From contig JBEPVA010000014.1 in NCBI GenBank assembly GCA_041691295.1, positions 1-33,672 on the forward strand: a DNA stretch of 33,672 bases, in the 5' to 3' direction. Positions 14,333-20,489 of the stretch are shown here, in pieces (position 1 is the first letter of the stretch; the number at the start of each line of letters is the position of its first letter). This stretch comes from DATEHG01 sp041691295. Its GTDB lineage: Bacteria > Gemmatimonadota > Gemmatimonadetes > Gemmatimonadales > GWC2-71-9. Both the position numbers and the translations under genes were made by a program. A model generated the notes under the pieces. That model ran no database searches, was not told the DNA's origin, and saw only the letters and a list, made by a program, of their open reading frames with translations.

Positions 14333-15197
14333 CCCAGGTGGGCTTCTTCCAGTTGGGGTTGCGGAGCAGCGCCGCCGGATGGTAGGTGACCACGAGCGGA
14401 ATTCCGTGGTACCGATGGACCTTGTTGCGCAGATCGCCCAGCGTCTTCTTGACACCCAGCAGCGATTCGGCCGCCGTGCCACCCAGGGCGACCAGCACCT
14501 TGGGCCGGACCAGGGCGATCTGGCGATGAAGATACGGAATGCAGGCGGCCGACTCGTCGGGCAGTGGCTTGCGGTTCTGAGGCGGCCGGCACTTGACGAT
14601 GTTGGCTATGAATACCGCCTGCCGCTCGATCCCGATAGAGCCCAGGATCTTGTTGAGCAGCTCACCCGCCTGCCCCACGAACGGCCGTCCGGTTTCATCC
14701 TCGGTGGCGCCCGGCCCCTCACCGACAAACATCAGCCGGGCCTCGGGATTCCCCTCGCCAGGTACGGTCCGATTGCGGGTCCTGCTCAACTCGCATTTGA
14801 CGCAGCCCGCGATCAGCTCGGCCACTGCGTCGAGCGTCGTGAGTGACCTCAGCGCATCCGATGCCGCTGATGCCGGCGGCGCCTCGATCGTGAGGCCGGG
14901 GCCGGGAATCGGAGGGGGATTCTTGCGCCACGTTGTGTCGTCGATCGTCGGGGGTTCGACGGACCGTTGGACCGATGGAACGGCGGTAGTATCGCCTGCG
15001 TGTCCCCGAGGCATGCCTGGATCGCGCGTGCCGTCACGTGCGCCCAGTGCCTCCACAAGCGTCCCTTCCGCCGGTCCGACGGTCCGACGGTCCGCCGCCG
15101 CGGTGAGCAAGAACTCGCCCCGTTTGGTCGACAACAGCACTTCGTCCGTCCCCAGCTCCCGCTGCTGGGACAGGTAGCGCGCCAGATTAGCGTCCAA
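14295..15197 (-). CDS. Family 4 uracil-DNA glycosylase (Fe-S type)
   Basis: Removes uracil from DNA. In the 300-aa product the catalytic domain covers about 122-300, with cluster cysteines C132, C135, C203 and C219, motif 1 GEGPGATED at 159-167 and motif 2 HPAALL at 273-278. A helical N-terminus (residues 1-30) is joined to it by a long linker. Residues about 35-81 of this linker are encoded by two inverted arrays of 8-bp units, so the gene seems to have accepted a repeat element in frame. The TTG at 15197 overlaps the coaBC stop by 11 bp and is the only start close to coaBC; an internal start would lose the N-terminal helix but not the enzyme. Confidence 0.9.
   Translation of the reverse strand: MDANLARYLSQQRELGTDEVLLSTKRGEFLLTAAADRRTVGPAEGTLVEALGARDGTRDPGMPRGHAGDTTAVPSVQRSVEPPTIDDTTWRKNPPPIPGPGLTIEAPPASAASDALRSLTTLDAVAELIAGCVKCELSRTRNRTVPGEGNPEARLMFVGEGPGATEDETGRPFVGQAGELLNKILGSIGIERQAVFIANIVKCRPPQNRKPLPDESAACIPYLHRQIALVRPKVLVALGGTAAESLLGVKKTLGDLRNKVHRYHGIPLVVTYHPAALLRNPNWKKPTWDDVRIARQLLDL
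14955..15097. repeat. Inverted octamer-array element D inside the uracil-DNA glycosylase gene
   Basis: The left arm is four 8-mers in register, TTCGACGG, ACCGTTGG, ACCGATGG and AACGGCGG (14955-14986). The right arm is CGGTCCGA twice and CGGTCCGC (15072-15095). The reverse complement of the right unit (TCGGACCG) resembles the left arm (CGGACCGT). About 85 bp separate the arms. The layout is the same as the intergenic heptamer elements, but the unit is 8 bp and the location is coding. It encodes a low-complexity linker. Confidence 0.65.
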
Positions 15198-16383
15198 GGC
15201 GTGCCTCCACCGCGTCCAGAATGGCGGCCGCCACCTCACGCTTGGACTTGAGCGGGATCTCGATCCGGCCACCCTTGCGATCGAGAATGGTCACCCGGTT
15301 GGTATCGACGTCGAAGGCGGCCCCCGGCTCGAGCGCGTCGTTGATCACGATCAGGTCGAGCTGCTTCCGCTCCAGCTTGGCCCTGCCCTTGGATTCGGCA
15401 TCGCCGGTCTCGAGCGCAAAGCCCACAATCACTGCCCCTTTCTTCCGCTGTGCCATGGTGCCCAGCAGGATGTCCTCGGTCCCTTCGAGCTCGATGATCT
15501 GGTTGCCGTCCACCCGAGGACGCTTAGAATCGGACGGCATGATCGGTCTGAAGTCCGCCGGCGCCGCGGCCATGATCAGGACATCGGCACCATACAGCTG
15601 GGCCGCGATGGCGCCCTGCATTTGAGCCGTCGACTCCACCCTCACGACGCGTACACCCGTCGGCACCGGTTCGGTGGATGGTCCGGTCACCAGGACCACA
15701 TCGGCGCCACGCTCCCACGCCACCTCGGCAATCCGATATCCCATCTTGCCGCTCGAGCGATTGGTGATGACCCGGACCGGATCGATTGACTCACGGGTCG
15801 GACCGGCACTGACCACCACCCGGCGCCCGCTGAGCGGACCACCACTCCCCAACAGCCGAGCCGCGTGGGCCAGTATGGTCTCCGGTTCGCTCATCCGACC
15901 CGGCCGATCCGAGGGTCCCTCCGCCAGGGCACCGACCTCAGGGCCCACCAAGGCAAACTGTCTGGCCTTGAGTCGCTGGAGATTGTCCTGTGTCATGGGA
16001 TTGGCGTACATCTCGTCATTCATCGCCGGGGCGATGAGTACTGGCGCAGTGGCGGCCAGCAGCAGAGTGGTAAGCAGATCGTCGCCCAGGCCAGCCGCGA
16101 CGCGCGCGAGCAGATTGGCGGTGGCAGGCGCCACGACAATCAGGTCGGCATCCTGGCCCAGACGGACGTGCGACAGGGCCGCGCCCGGTTGCCAGAGCGA
16201 GGTCAGGACGGGACGGGCGGTCAGGGCTTCAAACGTCAAAGGCCGCACGAACTCCGCGGCCCCTTCCGTCAGAATCACATCCACCCGCGCGCCCTGTTCG
16301 GCGAGCCGCCGGGCGAGAGTGCAGCTCTTGTAGCTGGCAATCCCGCCCGACACGCCGAGGACGACGTGGCGGCCGGCCCACAC
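15187..16383 (-). CDS. coaBC: Bifunctional phosphopantothenoylcysteine decarboxylase / phosphopantothenate-cysteine ligase
   Basis: Joins 4'-phosphopantothenate to cysteine (CoaB) and decarboxylates the product (CoaC) in coenzyme A synthesis. The 398-aa protein has the flavin-binding CoaC half with GVSGGIASYK near 10-19, His72 in SHVRL and the PAMNDEMYANP motif near 119-129. The CoaB half starts near 180 with VVVSAGPTRESIDPVR and holds NRSSGKMGY and AAAPADFRP. At the place where E. coli Dfp has catalytic Cys158 (ACG), this protein reads LAEG (Glu155). The GTG at 16383 starts 3 bp after the rpoZ stop. Confidence 0.95.
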   Translation of the reverse strand: MWAGRHVVLGVSGGIASYKSCTLARRLAEQGARVDVILTEGAAEFVRPLTFEALTARPVLTSLWQPGAALSHVRLGQDADLIVVAPATANLLARVAAGLGDDLLTTLLLAATAPVLIAPAMNDEMYANPMTQDNLQRLKARQFALVGPEVGALAEGPSDRPGRMSEPETILAHAARLLGSGGPLSGRRVVVSAGPTRESIDPVRVITNRSSGKMGYRIAEVAWERGADVVLVTGPSTEPVPTGVRVVRVESTAQMQGAIAAQLYGADVLIMAAAPADFRPIMPSDSKRPRVDGNQIIELEGTEDILLGTMAQRKKGAVIVGFALETGDAESKGRAKLERKQLDLIVINDALEPGAAFDVDTNRVTILDRKGGRIEIPLKSKREVAAAILDAVEARLGR

Positions 16384-16386
16384 GGA

Positions 16387-16602
16387 TCAGGTCTCCGAGC
16401 GGCGCCGGCGAATCATCTTGTAGGTCAGGTCGCCCTCGACCAGCTTCTCGAGCGACATGGTGGTGAACTTCACCTTGCGCTCGCCGAGGCGCTCCTTGGG
16501 GAGCTCGTTGAGGTGCCGGGCAAACTTGGCCGCCACCAGCACGCCGAGATACTTGTTGCCCGCCTGCTTGGCGGCTTCCACCGGGGTATAGATCCGCATC
16601 AT
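16387..16602 (-). CDS. rpoZ: DNA-directed RNA polymerase omega subunit
   Basis: Small subunit that stabilises the beta' subunit of RNA polymerase. The 71-aa protein keeps the omega pattern: YTPVEAAKQAGNKYLGVLVA near 5-24, an AAKFARHLNELP helix, and KLVEGDLTYKMIRRR near 53-67. Two ATG codons in tandem begin the frame (MM). Placement between gmk (15 bp upstream) and coaBC is the classical gmk-rpoZ-coaBC order, which makes the call secure despite the short length. Confidence 0.93.
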   Translation of the reverse strand: MMRIYTPVEAAKQAGNKYLGVLVAAKFARHLNELPKERLGERKVKFTTMSLEKLVEGDLTYKMIRRRRSET

Positions 16603-16617
16603 TCCGTCCTTGTTGAA

Positions 16618-17268
16618 TCAATCCTGTCCGAGCTTCGCAGCAGCGGCGAGGACCTCTCGCCTCAATTGCTCCGCCAGTACCATCAATCCATCCTGCCGCC
16701 GCACCCTGAGCGTCTCGGCGTCAATAATGGCGCTGACTGCGCCCACCGCCTGTTCGAGGTGCTCGTTGATCACCACGTAATCGTACTCCGTCACCGCGCC
16801 GAACTCGACTGCCGCATGCTCCAGCCGGCGCCGGAGGGCCTCGGTCGATTCGGTCTTCCGTCCGGTCAGTCGAACAGTCAGCTCACGGCCCGACGGCGGG
16901 AGAACGAACACCTGCACGGCATCGGGAAACCGCCGGCGAATCTGCCGGGCCCCTTCGAGTTCGACATCGAGCACCGCGTGCTTGCCCCCGGCCAGCACCC
17001 GATCAATCTCGCTCCGCAGCGTGCCGTAGCGATGCTCGCTGTAGGTCGCTGATTCGAGGAAGAGATCGGCCTCTTCCCGCCGGGCAAACTCCTCTGCCGA
17101 CAGGAAATGGTAGGCCACACCATCCACCTCGTTGTCCCGCTCCCGCCTGCTGCGGGTCGTGGCTGAGATCGAATAGCCCAGATCGGTGCGGGTGGCCAGC
17201 AGCCGCTTCACGATCGAGGTCTTTCCCCCGCCAGATGGCGACGAGAGCACCAGCAGGAATGGCTTCAC
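16618..17268 (-). CDS. gmk: Guanylate kinase
   Basis: Phosphorylates GMP to GDP. The 216-aa protein opens with the P-loop SSPSGGGKTS (about 9-18), followed by the GMP-binding pieces SISATTRSRRERD near 34-46, FLSAEEF, and EHRYGT near 77-82, then VLDVELEGARQIR near 98-110. The GTG start at 17268 overlaps the yicC stop in a GTGA, so the two are translationally coupled. Length and motif order are normal. Confidence 0.97.
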   Translation of the reverse strand: MKPFLLVLSSPSGGGKTSIVKRLLATRTDLGYSISATTRSRRERDNEVDGVAYHFLSAEEFARREEADLFLESATYSEHRYGTLRSEIDRVLAGGKHAVLDVELEGARQIRRRFPDAVQVFVLPPSGRELTVRLTGRKTESTEALRRRLEHAAVEFGAVTEYDYVVINEHLEQAVGAVSAIIDAETLRVRRQDGLMVLAEQLRREVLAAAAKLGQD

Positions 17269-18143
17269 TCGAGATTCTCGAGCTGCTCGCGGAACTTCTC
17301 GAGCTCGCCCTTCATGGCAATGACCTGCTGGGTGATGGCCGCTTCGTTGGCCTTCGATCCCATGGTATTGACCTCGCGACCCAGTTCCTGGGCCAGAAAG
17401 CCGAGCTGCTTGCCGACTGGTTGATCGCCTGCGAGCGCTGCCCGTACCGCCACGGCATGAGCCCGGAACCGGACCAGCTCCTCAGTGATGTCGAGCTTGT
17501 CGGCCAGGAACGCGAGCTCCTGTGACAGCCTCGACTCATCGGCTGCCCGCCCGTCCAGCAGTTGGGCCACAGCCGTTCGGAGCCGGTCGCGTTCCCGGAT
17601 AACCCGACCAGGTGCCAGCGCGGCGATCTCGGTGGCCGACGCCTCGAGCAGTCCCAGGCGCATGCTGAGTTCGTCGGCCAGTAGCGCGCCCTCTCGCAGC
17701 CGCATGGCCCGGCATTCCCTGGCCGCTTCGGCCACGATCGGCTCAACATCCGACCACGGCACCGGTGCGATTTCTTCAGCCGCCGAGTTGGTCATGACCT
17801 CCGGCTGACGAATCACCATGGCCAGGTCAATTTCGCCAGGCAGATCCAGCGTGTCCTTCAGCAGCTGCAGCGCGGCAATGGCGCCCCGGGCCTTGTCCAG
17901 GTTGACCGCCAGCTGAGCTTCGCGTGCGGCATACTCGGTCCATCGGACCGAGACCGAGACGTGCCCCCGGTCGAATTCCCGCCGCAACCGTTCGCGCACC
18001 TCAGGCTCGAGGGCCGAGAGGTCCGCCGGCAGCTTGATGGCGGGATTGTAGTGGCGGTGATTGACCGTCCGGATCTCGATCCGGATCCGGCCAGCCCCGG
18101 CCGGACCTTCAGCCGCCCCGAACCCCGTCATGCTGTATGGCAA
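17265..18143 (-). CDS. yicC: YicC/YloC-family endoribonuclease
   Basis: YicC-family proteins are stress-linked RNases that take part in small-RNA turnover. The 292-aa protein begins MPYSMTGFG, the family hallmark, continues with EIRTVNHRHYNPAIKLP near 26-42, and ends in the conserved REVNTMGSKANEAAITQQVIAMK and EKFREQLENLE segments. The family-like N-terminus requires a TTG start at 18143; an ATG at 18131 would begin at MTGFG. It is the first gene of the long leftward run yicC-gmk-rpoZ-coaBC. A hairpin (18169-18191) and repeat element E lie upstream, with no clear promoter. Confidence 0.93.
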   Translation of the reverse strand: MPYSMTGFGAAEGPAGAGRIRIEIRTVNHRHYNPAIKLPADLSALEPEVRERLRREFDRGHVSVSVRWTEYAAREAQLAVNLDKARGAIAALQLLKDTLDLPGEIDLAMVIRQPEVMTNSAAEEIAPVPWSDVEPIVAEAARECRAMRLREGALLADELSMRLGLLEASATEIAALAPGRVIRERDRLRTAVAQLLDGRAADESRLSQELAFLADKLDITEELVRFRAHAVAVRAALAGDQPVGKQLGFLAQELGREVNTMGSKANEAAITQQVIAMKGELEKFREQLENLE

Positions 18144-18168
18144 GCCTGGCAGAACCCCGGTTCGGGAA

Positions 18169-18191
18169 GGGCGGGAATGATAACCCCGCCC
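18169..18191. other. GC hairpin upstream of yicC
   Basis: GGGCGGG (18169-18175) and CCCGCCC (18185-18191) form a 7-bp stem around a 9-nt loop that contains ATGATA, which is TATCAT on the minus strand and could be a -10 for yicC. No T run follows on either strand. Function is unknown; it may be part of the yicC leader or promoter region. Confidence 0.35.
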
Positions 18192-18215
18192 CGGGGCTTG
18201 GGCTATGGCATGTTC

Positions 18216-18318
18216 GACGGCAGACGGCAGAGGGTCGAGGGTCGAGGGTCGAGGGTCGAGGGTCGAGGGTCGAGCCGGAACTACCGCCGCTCCCGGACCC
18301 CGAGACCCGGAACCCGGA
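18216..18318. repeat. Inverted heptamer-array element E (units GAGGGTC / ACCCGGA)
   Basis: The left arm is GACGGCA twice and then GAGGGTC six times, all exact and in register (18216-18271). The right arm is TCCCGGA, CCCCGAG and ACCCGGA twice (18291-18318). The arms share the GGGT/ACCC core in opposite orientation but are not full complements. The right arm runs into the TAG stop (18325-18323) of the 245-aa gene; the left arm is 73 bp from the yicC start. Six exact units make this one of the two most uniform arrays in the window. Confidence 0.8.
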
Positions 18319-18322
18319 ACCG

Positions 18323-19060
18323 CTAGAGGTATTCCCCGGAACCAAACAGCGGCGTCCGGGGGCTCGCGACTATCGCCGGAGGCTGGACAATCTTGAGTCC
18401 GGTGGTCTTGAGGCCCGTGATGGTGTGGGACAGGTCAACCCGGCGGGTCCAGGAGGACTTTGGCTTGGAGCCATCGACGAACAGGTGCTGGATGATCTTG
18501 GCGCGAGGGCCCGACCCCTGGTCTTCCAGTCCGCAGTTGAAAATCAGCAGCCGCTCCTTGGCCGAGGCGTCCTTGGGAATATTGATCGAGGGAATGTCGT
18601 CGATGGTGATGGTCAGCAGGCCACCGTGCTTCTTGAGATAGCCGCGCACTGCGTCAGCCTTCTGGGCATTCTCGAGCAGCCCCTTGCCGAGTTTGTCCAC
18701 CCCGATGGCGCGCCCTTTGGTATCCGTCAGGATCGAACTTCCCTTCATGAAGGAATCGGGCGTTCCGTTGGCTTGATCATAGGCGGCGATGTATCGGCGC
18801 GGCCAGACCAGCAGCGTGGCCGAGAGGGGGTTGTGCCGGTACATGTTGGTCGAGAAGACCCAGCTTTCCTTCTTGTGGAGCTCGTTCATCATGATCACCT
18901 CGTTCCAGTCGAGGACCGGCGGCTCCTTGAATTTGCCGGCCCCGAGACCCGACGTCGTGTACTTGAGCCGGAAGGTGACCATGACGTGGTTCCCGAACAG
19001 TTCGGTGGTGTCGTGCGGCTTGGTCTCTGCGGAGATGGTCTCCAGGCTCCAGTGCGCCAT
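18323..19060 (-). CDS. Uncharacterised 245-aa protein
   Basis: I do not recognise this family. From the ATG at 19060, preceded by AGGAAAGAGG, the protein begins MAHWSLETISAE and has no signal peptide and no membrane segment. It looks like a soluble alpha/beta protein: an N-terminal strand-rich part (NHVMVTFRLKYTTSGLG near 24-40), a Trp-containing stretch (VLDWNE, ESWVFSTNMYRHNP, LVWPRRYIAAYD) and a C-terminal part ending in GSGEYL. Coding quality and ribosome-binding site make it a real gene. It is transcribed away from the cold-shock gene. The 3' end runs into heptamer element E, which touches its stop codon. Confidence 0.8.
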   Translation of the reverse strand: MAHWSLETISAETKPHDTTELFGNHVMVTFRLKYTTSGLGAGKFKEPPVLDWNEVIMMNELHKKESWVFSTNMYRHNPLSATLLVWPRRYIAAYDQANGTPDSFMKGSSILTDTKGRAIGVDKLGKGLLENAQKADAVRGYLKKHGGLLTITIDDIPSINIPKDASAKERLLIFNCGLEDQGSGPRAKIIQHLFVDGSKPKSSWTRRVDLSHTITGLKTTGLKIVQPPAIVASPRTPLFGSGEYL

Positions 19061-19209
19061 CGATGCCTCTTTCCTGCGGAACGGGATTGGGGATCCTGAC
19101 CGCCGGAACGTAGGGTTCAAGCGGCGGGGCCACAACCGGCCTGAGGGGGGTCGATTTGCCACCAGGGAGGCCCAGGACCGGCCGCCCCGACGCTGCTTGA
19201 AACTCCCCG

Positions 19210-19238
19210 TTGTAATTCTGGGCGCTCTTTGCTATATT
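19210..19238 (+). promoter_or_regulatory. Promoter of the cold-shock gene
   Basis: TTGTAA (19210-19215), a 17-bp spacer, then TATATT (19233-19238) with an extended -10 TGC just before it. The predicted start near 19245 gives a leader of about 214 nt before the cold-shock ATG. The -10 context GCTATATTCGGCGCT recurs with one mismatch at 29459-29473. Confidence 0.65.
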
Positions 19239-19288
19239 CGGCGCTCGGAATCCAGCACACAGTCGTGGTGGCACTCCGAGGAGACACA

Positions 19289-19318
19289 GGGGCCAGGCCT
19301 ACGTGCCCGGCCCTTTTT
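19289..19318 (+). terminator. Terminator-like hairpin in the cold-shock gene leader
   Basis: GGGCC-A-GGC (19290-19298), loop CTACGT, then GCC-C-GGCCC (19305-19313) form an 8-bp stem with one mismatch, followed directly by five T (19314-19318). This is a textbook intrinsic terminator shape only about 70 nt after the predicted start, yet the cold-shock gene lies downstream. An outer pairing of GAGAC (19281-19285) with GTCTC (19323-19327) could enclose it. It could act as an attenuator or end a small leader RNA. Confidence 0.55.
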
Positions 19319-19458
19319 GCAGGTCTCTGGTTCGAGCTCAGCAGGATCCCCCTCTGCGCCCAGACCGAATGCATCGTGAGGCAAGACTCACGAACAACAG
19401 CGTAGTCGGCTCGTACGGCATGTCCGCACCCCGATTACACCATCGATGAGGTAGGACA

Positions 19459-19668
19459 ATGCGTACGACCGGCACCGTGAAGTGGTTCAACGACGCCAAG
19501 GGCTTTGGTTTCATCACCCCCGAAGGCGGCCAGAAGGACTGCTTCGTCCATCATTCCGCGATTCAGGCCCAGGGCTTCAAGAGCTTGGCCGAAGGCGAGA
19601 AGGTGGAGTTCGACATCGTGCAGGGCGCCAAGGGCCCGGCCGCGGAGAACGTGGTCAAGCTCAAGTAA
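19459..19668 (+). CDS. Cold-shock domain protein (CspA family)
   Basis: Single-stranded nucleic-acid-binding beta-barrel protein of 69 aa that melts RNA structure. The RNP1 motif KGFGFI is at 14-19 and RNP2-like CFVHHSAI at 28-35, with VKWFNDAKG before them. The usual DVFVH reads DCFVH here. The ATG is preceded by GAGGTAGGAC, a good ribosome-binding site. Together with a leader of about 214 nt, typical of genes controlled by temperature-dependent mRNA structure, this suggests post-transcriptional control. Which Csp paralogue it is cannot be said. Confidence 0.96.
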   Translation: MRTTGTVKWFNDAKGFGFITPEGGQKDCFVHHSAIQAQGFKSLAEGEKVEFDIVQGAKGPAAENVVKLK

Positions 19669-19686
19669 CCGAGCCCCGCACACTTG

Positions 19687-19704
19687 AGGCTGAGTCATCA
19701 GCCT
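19687..19704 (+). other. Short hairpin just after the cold-shock gene
   Basis: AGGCTGA (19687-19693), loop GTCA, TCAGCCT (19698-19704): a perfect 7-bp stem 18 nt after the stop codon. It is not followed by a T run, so it more likely protects the 3' end or works together with the larger hairpin 12 nt further on. Confidence 0.4.
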
Positions 19705-19716
19705 GGATGTCGGACG

Positions 19717-19748
19717 ACGGCCGGCTCACTGAAAAGTGGGCCGGCCGT
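19717..19748 (+). terminator. Strong hairpin downstream of the cold-shock gene
   Basis: ACGGCCGGC-T-CACT (19717-19730), tetraloop GAAA, AGTG-G-GCCGGCCGT (19735-19748): 13 paired bases with one mismatch. Only TTGG follows, so the T run is weak. It lies 48 nt after the cold-shock stop, before convergent DUF6265, and probably forms the 3' end of the cold-shock transcript. Confidence 0.6.
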
Positions 19749-19789
19749 TGGTGCGTTTACGACCCTCGAAGTGCCACGGTGTCCCGTGC

Positions 19790-19902
19790 CGGGTAAGCGG
19801 TGAGCGGTAACGGGTGAGAGGGCCCTCGGATCCAGATCGGGGGGCAAATCCAGCAAACCGACACTCCCTCTCGACTTTCGTCGCTCGTCTCTCGACTCAC
19901 TC
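19790..19902. repeat. Inverted heptamer-array element F (degenerate units)
   Basis: The left arm has four 7-mers in register (CGGGTAA, GCGGTGA, GCGGTAA, CGGGTGA; 19790-19817), followed by GAGAGGG. The right arm has five (CTCTCGA, CTTTCGT, CGCTCGT, CTCTCGA, CTCACTC; 19868-19902). GAGAGGG and CCCTCTC at the inner edges are exact complements; the outer units match poorly. The right arm supplies the TGA stop of the DUF6265 gene (19899-19897). About 50 bp of unremarkable sequence lies between the arms. Confidence 0.6.
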
Positions 19903-20364
19903 GCATTTCACCCTGCCATACGGAAACTCAATCCGCTTCACCGCCCCGCCCACGCTGCCTTCGATCCAGCCCAGCAGCGAGTCCGCTCCCAGCCGGTTGT
20001 AGCCAACCCGCTGTGGAAAGTCGTGGGCCAGGTCCTCCACCACGAACGACGAATCGGTCAGGGTCTTGAGTGGAAATGTCTCCGCCGCTTGCCCAGAGGG
20101 GTGGGCCTCGTACGCCAACGATCCGCCGGCGAGATGCAGGACCACGAATTCGTACTCCAGCAGACTGTCGCCCCTGGTGGTCCTCCCCACTTCGAGCATG
20201 ATGCCCCCTTTGGCGGGCAACCATCGCTCCTCGATGAGCCGCGCGCCCTTCCGGTTTTCCCAGCAGCCGGTCAACCAGGCCACCGGTCCCGTGGTGCCTT
20301 GCGGTGCCGATGGGGCGAGTTGGAACAGCAGCGGGGCGAGGAGCAGCGAGAGGGAGAGGCGCAT
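19897..20364 (-). CDS. DUF6265 domain protein, secreted
   Basis: A 155-aa protein with an N-terminal signal peptide (hydrophobic about 3-18, likely cleaved after APSA) and the DUF6265 pattern: WLTGCWENRKG, EERWLPAKGGIMLEVGRT, YEFVVL, and the C-terminal AHDFPQRVGYNR motif. The fold is probably a small lipocalin-like barrel; no enzymatic role is known to me. The ATG at 20364 has no Shine-Dalgarno motif because heptamer array G begins 5 bp upstream. The stop lies inside array F, so the gene is bracketed by repeats on both sides. Confidence 0.83.
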   Translation of the reverse strand: MRLSLSLLLAPLLFQLAPSAPQGTTGPVAWLTGCWENRKGARLIEERWLPAKGGIMLEVGRTTRGDSLLEYEFVVLHLAGGSLAYEAHPSGQAAETFPLKTLTDSSFVVEDLAHDFPQRVGYNRLGADSLLGWIEGSVGGAVKRIEFPYGRVKCE

Positions 20365-20368
20365 GCGA

Positions 20369-20489
20369 GTTGGAAGTCAGGAGTTTGGAGTTAGGAGTTT
20401 GGAGTTGGGAGACTGGTTGAAACTCTCACTTGCACATTTTGACGAGTGACTGACCGGGTCATGCACACGACGTCTCTCGTCTCTCGTCT
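20369..20489. repeat. Heptamer-array element G (units GTTTGGA / GTCTCTC)
   Basis: The left arm has six 7-mers in register: GTTGGAA, GTCAGGA, GTTTGGA, GTTAGGA, GTTTGGA and GTTGGGA (20369-20410). The right arm has GTCTCTC twice plus GTCT (20472-20489). The two arms differ in sequence, so this copy lacks the clean inverted match of A, B, C and H. The right arm ends on the TAG stop of the outer-membrane protein gene (20490-20488); the left arm is 5 bp from the DUF6265 start. Confidence 0.6.

Noticed and set aside
19320..19345. tRNA-like T-arm GGTTCGAGCTC in the cold-shock leader
   Set aside because: Flanking bases do not pair as a T stem and no anticodon or acceptor arm can be built around it.
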